Below are positions 6,455 through 11,730 of a DNA stretch of 11,730 bases, piece by piece. Source of the stretch: an uncultured Nitrospina sp. (GTDB taxonomy: Bacteria; Nitrospinota; Nitrospinia; Nitrospinales; VA-1); NCBI GenBank assembly GCA_950072225.1, contig CATMOP010000029.1, positions 1 through 11,730 of the forward strand. The letters run 5' to 3'. How positions within the stretch are numbered: position 1 is the first letter of the stretch; every line of letters begins with the position of its first letter. The position numbers and the translations under genes were made by a program. The notes beneath the pieces are model-generated. The model ran no database searches and was not told where the DNA came from. It saw only the letters and a list, made by a program, of their open reading frames with translations.

Positions 6455-7468
6455 ATGAGCAAAATAAAAGAACTGGGTGAATTCGAGCTCATCCATCGTC
6501 TTTCTTCGCGCTTAAAGTTCCGCGCATCCAATACTGTTCTGGGTATCGGCGATGACTGTGCGGTCTACCCTGTTAAATCAGGGGCGAATGAAGTCATCTC
6601 CACAGACGCACTGGTCGAGGACATCCATTTTAAACTTTCCACAACAACTCCTGAAACACTTGGTCGAAAAGCCTTGTCTGTCAGCCTCAGTGACATCGCG
6701 GCCATGGGGGGGACGCCCAAAAGAGTGCTGGTGACACTTGGCATTCCGAAAAAGATTTCAGTATCTTTTCTGGACAGGCTTTATTCCGGGTTTAACTCCA
6801 TATGTAATCAATTCAAGGTGGAACTTGCCGGTGGAGATACCGTCTCTTCCCCCAAATGTTTTTTCATAAATGTTTCAATTATAGGTGAAGTAAACCCTGG
6901 GCGTGTGTTCACCCGCCAGGGTGCCAGGCAGGGTGATCTCATTTTCGTGACAGGAACACTGGGCGATTCAAGTCTTGGTTTGGAACTGTTAAACAAAAAG
7001 CAACGAAGAGCTTCGTCCAAAGATCACAAATTCCTGATTGGGAGACACATGGACCCGACACCAAGAGTCCGGGAAGCCGGCATCCTGGCCCGTTCCAAGA
7101 TAAATATTACCTCAATGATAGATATTAGCGATGGGCTGGTTCAGGACCTTTACCATATTTGCAAATCCTCCAAGGTAGGTGCCCGGATTCAGGAAGACCG
7201 GCTTCCCCGATCCGCGGAGTTTTCACGCACCTGCAACAGGAACCAGGTTGATCCTTTTCCATTCCTCTTAAATGGGGGAGAGGATTATGAATTACTATTT
7301 ACTTTACCACCTGATGGTGTTAAAAATTTAAAGAGGCAGTTTTTAAAGGCCAAAGCGCTTGTTACGCAAATCGGGGAGATCGCTCTCAAACCAAAGAAAG
7401 TATTACTTGAAAAGAGTGATGGAAGAAATGAATTTCTTCCGGAGTCAGCAGGCTTCAATCATTTTTAA
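6455..7468 (+). CDS. thiL: Thiamine-monophosphate kinase ThiL
   Basis: ThiL phosphorylates thiamine monophosphate with ATP to thiamine diphosphate, the last step of cofactor synthesis, in the cytoplasm. The 337-aa protein shows family motifs in order: GIGDDCAV (30-37), STDALVEDIHF (49-59), SLSDIAAMGG (77-86), LAGGDTV (124-130), VTGTLGDSSLG (165-175), MIDISDGLVQDL (221-232) and NGGEDYELLF (273-282). The acidic residues in these motifs bind Mg2+ and nucleotide. Length and motif order are normal, so it should be active. The ATG at 6455 has only a weak upstream ribosome site. It stands apart from other thiamine genes, which is common, 86 nt after the 76-aa gene. Confidence 0.95.
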   Translation: MSKIKELGEFELIHRLSSRLKFRASNTVLGIGDDCAVYPVKSGANEVISTDALVEDIHFKLSTTTPETLGRKALSVSLSDIAAMGGTPKRVLVTLGIPKKISVSFLDRLYSGFNSICNQFKVELAGGDTVSSPKCFFINVSIIGEVNPGRVFTRQGARQGDLIFVTGTLGDSSLGLELLNKKQRRASSKDHKFLIGRHMDPTPRVREAGILARSKINITSMIDISDGLVQDLYHICKSSKVGARIQEDRLPRSAEFSRTCNRNQVDPFPFLLNGGEDYELLFTLPPDGVKNLKRQFLKAKALVTQIGEIALKPKKVLLEKSDGRNEFLPESAGFNHF

Positions 7469-7510
7469 ATTCAATAAATTGTTTTCCCCTTCCCAGACTT
7501 GCAAATTGCC

Positions 7511-7537
7511 AAATCGAGTTATACAGCTATTCGATTT
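7511..7537. repeat. Short inverted repeat between thiL and the CNNM pair
   Basis: AAATCGA (7511-7517) and TCGATTT (7531-7537) are perfect 7-bp arms around 13 nt, in the gap after thiL and 37 nt before the next start. It could be an operator or a weak hairpin. There is no T-tract consistent with a standard terminator. Confidence 0.3.
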
Positions 7538-7573
7538 ATAAGCGCCAGCCAAGCTTGAGGTTTCTTAAAAATT

Positions 7574-8881
7574 TTGGACGATTCATTATTTACCCGTTCA
7601 CTGTTACTAGTGTTTCTACTTCTGTGTTCGGCCTTTTTTTCTGCCTGTGAGGTCGCCTATTTCTCTCTAAACTCACTTCAACTCAACGAGATGTCAGAGA
7701 AAAAAGGACGCTTAGGGCGACTGGTAAATTCCCTCCTAGATAAACCGCGCGAACTACTCATCACTATTTATATCGGCAACGAGTTTGTCAACATTGCCAT
7801 ATCTGTCGTGGTCACCTCCGTTGCCATCAGCATGTTTGGAAGTATCGGTGTGGGCATAGCAATTGGGTTCAGCACTATGCTCCTACTGATTTTCGGAGAT
7901 ATCATCCCAAAGAGCATTTCAATTAAATTTGCCCAACCCTATGCCTTGTTTTCAGCATATCCTTTAAAAGGTTTTGCCAAACTTGTTCAACCCGCCCAGA
8001 AAATTTTCACTGTATGGACAGAAAAGATCATAGGAGCCATGGGAATATTACCTCAGAGCGTTAAAAAATCCACCATTACCGATGAGGAATTCCGGACCAT
8101 GGTTCAGGTGGGCGAAGGGGAAGGCGTTATCGATTCCGATGAACGGGAGTTGATCCAGAATGTTATTGAGTTTGGTGATACGACTGTGGAGGAAATCATG
8201 ACTCCGAAAATTGATATGTTCACCGTAAATATTGAGGACAGCTTGGATGACATACTGCCCCGGATTATAGAAAATTTTTACTCCCGAGTTCCGGTATACG
8301 GGGTCGGTGAAAAAGAGATTCTTGGAATTCTATTTACCAAGGACCTGACACGGCTTAAACATTTGCCGCGGGAAAAAGTTAACTTGAAAAGTATTCTGCA
8401 TCCCACCATTTCGGTTCCGCAGTCAAAAAAGATCAAGGAAATGCTTGAAGAGTTCCGGAAACTGAAACGGCATATGGCCACTGTCCTGGATGAGTATGGA
8501 AGCGTTTGCGGGCTGGTCACGCTGGAAGATATAGTTGAGGAACTGGTCGGTGAAATAGACAGTGAAATGCGGCAGGAAGAACTCCCATTGAAAAAACTTA
8601 ATGAAAACCAATTTCGCATTTTGGGCACATACAGCCTGGCAGAATACAATGAACATTTTCAGAGCGATTTGCCTCAAAATGATTACGACACGGTCGGCGG
8701 TTATGTTTTTGGACTATTTGGAAGAATCCCACGTTCGGGCGAATCGACCACCGTTGACAGGTTTAAATTTCGTGTCGAAAAAATGAAGGGATCAAGAATC
8801 TTGAGTCTCCACCTTACCCTTTTGAGCCCTCCTTCCCTTCCATTGTCTGAAAAGGAACACGATAAGGCTCAGAACGACTAA
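7574..8881 (+). CDS. CNNM/CorC-type membrane protein (DUF21-CBS-CorC_HlyC), paralog 1
   Basis: This 435-aa protein has the three-part CNNM layout. A DUF21 membrane domain spans residues 5-160, with hydrophobic segments near 8-30, 62-86 and 91-110, FFSACEVAYFSLN (21-33) and FGDIIPKS (107-114). A CBS pair follows at about 205-330, ending HMATVLDEYGSVCGLVTLEDI and ELVGEI (323-328). A C-terminal CorC_HlyC domain lies at about 345-415 (YDTVGGYVFGLFGRIP). CNNM/CorB proteins are implicated in Mg2+ export, while older annotation calls them hemolysins; transport here is inferred. The start is a TTG at 7574 with GAGG 13 nt upstream; no ATG begins the membrane domain, and the next in-frame Met is residue 40. 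Its TAA overlaps the ATG of the second paralog. Confidence 0.9.
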   Translation: MDDSLFTRSLLLVFLLLCSAFFSACEVAYFSLNSLQLNEMSEKKGRLGRLVNSLLDKPRELLITIYIGNEFVNIAISVVVTSVAISMFGSIGVGIAIGFSTMLLLIFGDIIPKSISIKFAQPYALFSAYPLKGFAKLVQPAQKIFTVWTEKIIGAMGILPQSVKKSTITDEEFRTMVQVGEGEGVIDSDERELIQNVIEFGDTTVEEIMTPKIDMFTVNIEDSLDDILPRIIENFYSRVPVYGVGEKEILGILFTKDLTRLKHLPREKVNLKSILHPTISVPQSKKIKEMLEEFRKLKRHMATVLDEYGSVCGLVTLEDIVEELVGEIDSEMRQEELPLKKLNENQFRILGTYSLAEYNEHFQSDLPQNDYDTVGGYVFGLFGRIPRSGESTTVDRFKFRVEKMKGSRILSLHLTLLSPPSLPLSEKEHDKAQND

Positions 8882-10161
8882 TGGATTTCGCGACAACCCT
8901 CATACTGGTATTTCTGGGAATACTGATGGAAGCGTTTTTTTCCGGTTCTGAAATCGGCATGGTTTCTGTAAACCGGATAAAAATGAAACAACTGGCCGAA
9001 GATGGAAATTCAGCTGCCCGGTCTATCTTGAAATTGCTCGAGAATCCCGAGCGGCTCTTCACCACAACCTCACTGGGAACCAATCTGGCGATGGTGGCCA
9101 GCACGGCTATATTTACCGCTTTCATGGTCACCCATTTCGGAGATTCCGGAGAATGGATGGCCATGATAATTATTTCACCCCTGATATTTTTTGGGGGAGA
9201 AATCATTCCAAAAGTCATATTTCAGCACCGTGCAGATTCCATCATGTTACTCATGGTTTATCCGTTGATTTTTTTCTTCAAGATCCTGTCTCCGTTTATA
9301 ACCTGGCTATCAAAAGCATCCGCAAAATTTACCAGTCAGGTGCAGTTGGCCTCCGCCGAAGAACGTAAGACTTTTAGCCGGGATCAACTTCGACAAGTTT
9401 TGAGTCTGGAATCGCAGACCGTGGATTTGGGAGTGACGGAAAAGAAAATTATTCATAACATATTCAATTTCGGAGAACTTCGGGCAGAACATTGCATGGT
9501 ACCCCTCATTCAAATGACCGTCCTAAAAGATACCGCTACACTGACGGAGGCTCATGATGTCGCAAACGACTCCGGTTTTTCCAGAATGCCTATTTTTCAT
9601 GAAAGAATCTATAACCTTATCGGAATTTTAAATACCTTCGACCTACTTGACCAGCCTGTTGACAACACCCCAATTACCAGTCTCATCCGGCCAGCCTACT
9701 ATATTCCCCCTAATAAAAAAATTGATGACCTCCTCAAGGAACTCCAGCAAAGAGGCTTGCATATGGCCATCGTGGTGGACGAATATGGAGGATGTATCGG
9801 ATTGATAACGATTGAAGATCTGCTTGAAAAAATTGTCGGAGAGATCGAAGATGAGTACGACAAACCCGAGAGAACCTACGAACATTACGCAGATGGTGGA
9901 TACCTTGTGGATGGGAGTACTGAAATAAGCGTTCTCAATGACAGCCTAAACTGGGATATTCCAGGTGGAGACTTCGAGACACTGGCGGGTTTGACCATTG
10001 ACAGGCTGGAAAGAATTCCAAACCCAGGTGACCAGGTTGTGGTCGGGCTCTATCGAATAACGGTTAAAGAAGCCAGTAAACGTAAAATACAGGCCCTTAT
10101 CATCCGCAAGCTGGATCCCACACAGGAAACTAATACTAATAAAGAAGCTTCGGCCCCTTAA
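8881..10161 (+). CDS. CNNM/CorC-type membrane protein (DUF21-CBS-CorC_HlyC), paralog 2
   Basis: The 426-aa protein repeats the layout of its neighbour: DUF21 domain (FFSGSEIGMVSVNR 19-32, GGEIIPK 105-111), CBS pair at about 200-320 (HMAIVVDEYGGCIGLITIEDL, KIVGEIEDEYD) and CorC_HlyC domain at about 335-410 (DFETLAGLTIDRLERIP). It keeps the canonical FSGSE/NR motif better than paralog 1, which reads FSACE/SLN. By eye the two are well diverged, so this is an old duplication, and heteromeric assembly is a possibility. The ATG shares its A with the TAA of paralog 1 (TAATG), with AAGG a few bases upstream, which indicates termination-reinitiation coupling. Its own TAA lies in TTAA, which read on the other strand is the stop of the minus-strand J-domain gene. 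Confidence 0.92.
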   Translation: MDFATTLILVFLGILMEAFFSGSEIGMVSVNRIKMKQLAEDGNSAARSILKLLENPERLFTTTSLGTNLAMVASTAIFTAFMVTHFGDSGEWMAMIIISPLIFFGGEIIPKVIFQHRADSIMLLMVYPLIFFFKILSPFITWLSKASAKFTSQVQLASAEERKTFSRDQLRQVLSLESQTVDLGVTEKKIIHNIFNFGELRAEHCMVPLIQMTVLKDTATLTEAHDVANDSGFSRMPIFHERIYNLIGILNTFDLLDQPVDNTPITSLIRPAYYIPPNKKIDDLLKELQQRGLHMAIVVDEYGGCIGLITIEDLLEKIVGEIEDEYDKPERTYEHYADGGYLVDGSTEISVLNDSLNWDIPGGDFETLAGLTIDRLERIPNPGDQVVVGLYRITVKEASKRKIQALIIRKLDPTQETNTNKEASAP

Positions 10162-10880
10162 ATTTTCCTGACCTTTCCCAGTTCCTGATAAGCAGACTGA
10201 ATTTCAAGAAACCTCATGTGAGCCCTCTGAACCGTCTTTTCATCCTCTCTGGAAACCCGGTCAGGATGATATTTACTGGCCATTTTTCGGTAAGCTTTTT
10301 TGATTTCATCATTCGAGGCATTGGAAGAAAGCTCTAAAATATGGTAAGGGGTTTTAAAGGGATGGAGTGAGTACTTCTCCCTGACTTCGTTATGTTTGTC
10401 ATAGGACACCCCTAATATCAATCCAATATTTTTTATCATGGATTGGGCCTCATCACTCAGAACATTCTCAATTAAGGAAATCTGATAGCACAGGGCGAGA
10501 AGCAAAAGATTATAATTATCTCGGCAAGATTTTTTATATTCCTCTACAAACCGGTCAATATCGGGTTTTTTGGATTGGACCTCCTCCATCAACCGATCAA
10601 GATGTTTTAAATCCGAGGAACTATAGCCCAGGTTCTTCATAAAGAATTTATGTATCACTCCAACTTTTTTTGGGCCCAGGGGCCCCGATTCCATACCCAC
10701 ACGAGTTAGAATGACAACCAGACATGAAATAAATTCGCCCTGATGGATAATGCCGGGCAAGCTTTCCTGCAATTTTTTCTGGAGTTTTTTACCAAGAAAA
10801 TGTTCAATAGTACCTCCAACAACGGCACCTAAAGGACCGCCTCGTAAAAAACCCAAACCTGCACCCATCCACCATGACAT
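10158..10880 (-). CDS. TerB/DjlA-like J-domain co-chaperone
   Basis: The 240-aa protein has three parts: a short glycine-rich hydrophobic N-terminus (MGAGLGFLRGGPLGAVVGG, 5-23) like that of DjlA-type proteins, a helical TerB-like middle (about 45-160), and a C-terminal J domain (about 178-237) with YHILELSSNASNDEIKKAYR and HPD at 205-207. The HPD is required to stimulate Hsp70 ATPase, so it should work with DnaK. The membrane link is inferred from the hydrophobic start and the family. I chose the ATG at 10880; the frame continues to 10937, but the extra 19 residues lack family character. The ribosome site (GGGAA) is weak. It converges on the CNNM pair and shares a TTAA for stops on both strands. 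It diverges from the Dabb gene across about 136 nt that should hold both promoters. Confidence 0.82.
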   Translation of the reverse strand: MSWWMGAGLGFLRGGPLGAVVGGTIEHFLGKKLQKKLQESLPGIIHQGEFISCLVVILTRVGMESGPLGPKKVGVIHKFFMKNLGYSSSDLKHLDRLMEEVQSKKPDIDRFVEEYKKSCRDNYNLLLLALCYQISLIENVLSDEAQSMIKNIGLILGVSYDKHNEVREKYSLHPFKTPYHILELSSNASNDEIKKAYRKMASKYHPDRVSREDEKTVQRAHMRFLEIQSAYQELGKVRKI

Positions 10881-11016
10881 ATATAATTTCCCGTTTACAT
10901 TATGCAGACTGGCACTATAGCACAAACATAGTTCCACAATTCCCTGAGCAACAGGTCCTAAAAATGAAAAGCTTTTAATACCTTTTTAAAAATCCACCAG
11001 ATGGAGGAAGTAGTTC

Positions 11017-11307
11017 ATGGTCAAACATATTGTTATGTTCAAACTTGCAGAAAAGAATTCGGAAAACCTGGACCAGGCCGTCGCCACTCTCAATAGCCTG
11101 CGGGGAAATATTGAAACCCTGAAGTTTATAGAAATAGGAGCCGATTTTTTAAGTTCGGAAAGAAGCTATGATATTTTCCTTACAGCTTTTTTTGACAACC
11201 ACGAGGGATTAAAAGCCTATGCGGGCCATAAAAACCACCTACCCGTTGTAGAAAAAATGCGGTCCCTTTGCTCTTCATCCATTGTTGTGGACTATGAAAT
11301 TGAATAA
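11017..11307 (+). CDS. Dabb (stress-responsive A/B barrel) family protein
   Basis: The 96-aa protein has the small dimeric ferredoxin-like Dabb fold: MVKHIVMFKLAEK at the start, YDIFLTAFFDNHEGLKAY (51-68), GHKNHLPVVEKM (70-81) and a final VVDYEI strand. VKHIVMFKL and AYAxHxxHxxV are typical family signatures. Members have varied and often unknown roles, and no catalytic assignment can be made here. GGAGGAAG lies 9 nt before the ATG, an excellent ribosome site that fixes the start. The length is normal for the family. It appears monocistronic: divergent from the J-domain gene and separated from the next gene by 249 nt. Confidence 0.88.
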   Translation: MVKHIVMFKLAEKNSENLDQAVATLNSLRGNIETLKFIEIGADFLSSERSYDIFLTAFFDNHEGLKAYAGHKNHLPVVEKMRSLCSSSIVVDYEIE

Positions 11308-11380
11308 AGGACTTCCTGTTTTCGCCTTATTTTCCGCCAATGCTGAATGCAACCGAAACACTTAAAATGACGTTGCCTTG

Positions 11381-11396
11381 GACTTTTTAAAAAGTC
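11381..11396. repeat. 16-bp perfect palindrome in the gap before the lysine-rich gene
   Basis: GACTTTTTAAAAAGTC is its own reverse complement, lying in a 249-nt gene-free stretch (11308-11556). With no loop it is more likely a protein-binding dyad than a terminator. I see nothing else clear in this stretch. Confidence 0.35.
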
Positions 11397-11556
11397 TGCA
11401 GTTTTTAATGCCTTCTAGGCAATTAACTGTTGTACTTTATTTTTCCAAATGCTAAAGTTCTAACAATTTTTATCCAGACTTGGGTAAAATACCAAGCTTT
11501 TGAGTTACCTGCCCGAATGAATTCATTTTAGAGTTCCTCACATAGGAGATTCGGCA

Positions 11557-11730
11557 ATGGCAACAAAACAAAAGGCCACAAAGAAAAAGATGGCGAAAAA
11601 GAAAGTAAAAGCTAAGAAAACCGTGAAATCTGCAAAAAAGTCCGCCAAGAAGGTGGCGAAAAAGAAAGTAAAAGCTAAGAAAACCGTGAAATCTGCAAAA
11701 AAGTCCGCCAAGAAGGTGGCGAAAAAGAAA
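11557..11730 (+). CDS. Lysine-rich histone H1-like protein, 5' part, runs off the window
   Basis: The ATG at 11557 follows AGGAGA, a strong ribosome site, and the frame stays open for 58 codons to the right edge. The peptide is almost only Lys, Ala, Val, Ser and Thr. After 11 residues it enters a 21-residue unit, M/V-AKKKVKAKKTVKSAKKSAKK, seen twice in full (residues 12-32 and 33-53) with a third unit starting. The 63-bp units (11590-11652, 11653-11715) differ only at the first base (ATG versus GTG). Such proteins resemble bacterial histone H1-like (HctB/AlgP-tail type) DNA-binding proteins; a nucleoid role is inferred. The gene is partial, and its copy number and end lie outside the window. 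Confidence 0.8.
   Translation, partial: MATKQKATKKKMAKKKVKAKKTVKSAKKSAKKVAKKKVKAKKTVKSAKKSAKKVAKKK

Noticed and set aside
1..11730. tRNA, rRNA, CRISPR array, phage or toxin-antitoxin features
   Set aside because: None seen on either strand by eye: no cloverleaf, no regularly spaced direct repeats apart from the coding repeat at the right end.

Overview
The window is ordinary chromosomal DNA of a free-living Gram-negative-type bacterium at moderate GC, apart from the first ~140 bases, which are clearly GC-rich. Gene content is mostly housekeeping: assimilatory sulfate reduction, thiamine diphosphate synthesis, CNNM/CorC membrane proteins, a J-domain co-chaperone, a SelO AMPylase and a lysine-rich basic protein. 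The protein style would fit a marine Nitrospinota-like or deltaproteobacterial lineage, but that is a guess without a marker gene.

Layout. Bases 1-140 hold a 5'-truncated piece of a phytanoyl-CoA dioxygenase (PhyH) gene on the minus strand, joined out of frame to AT-richer sequence. A 4Fe-4S APS/PAPS reductase (cysH) follows on plus, convergent with an orphan EcfT/CbiQ membrane protein on minus. Divergent from ecfT, an HD-domain hydrolase and a Sir2-family protein overlap by 14 nt. Next come a secreted DUF1566 protein, SelO, a 76-aa unknown protein and ThiL. Two tandem CNNM/CorC (DUF21-CBS-CorC_HlyC) paralogs are joined by a TAATG stop/start overlap. A minus-strand TerB/J-domain protein converges on them and shares a TTAA stop with the second. 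A Dabb-family small protein and the start of a lysine-rich, perfectly repeated histone-H1-like protein close the window and run to its right edge.

The most unusual structure is an intergenic repeat present twice in opposite orientations, at about 1110-1326 and 4379-4526. A 65-nt core is 63/65 identical between the copies. The ends carry a CACTNGGC...GCCNAGTG inverted repeat, so it looks like a small non-autonomous mobile element. The first copy fills the gap between the convergent cysH and ecfT genes and appears to encode the last residues of one or both. I see no clearly new defence or biosynthetic system. The best leads are the repeat family, the coupled HD-Sir2 pair, the chimeric left edge and the 63-bp perfect coding repeat at the right edge.
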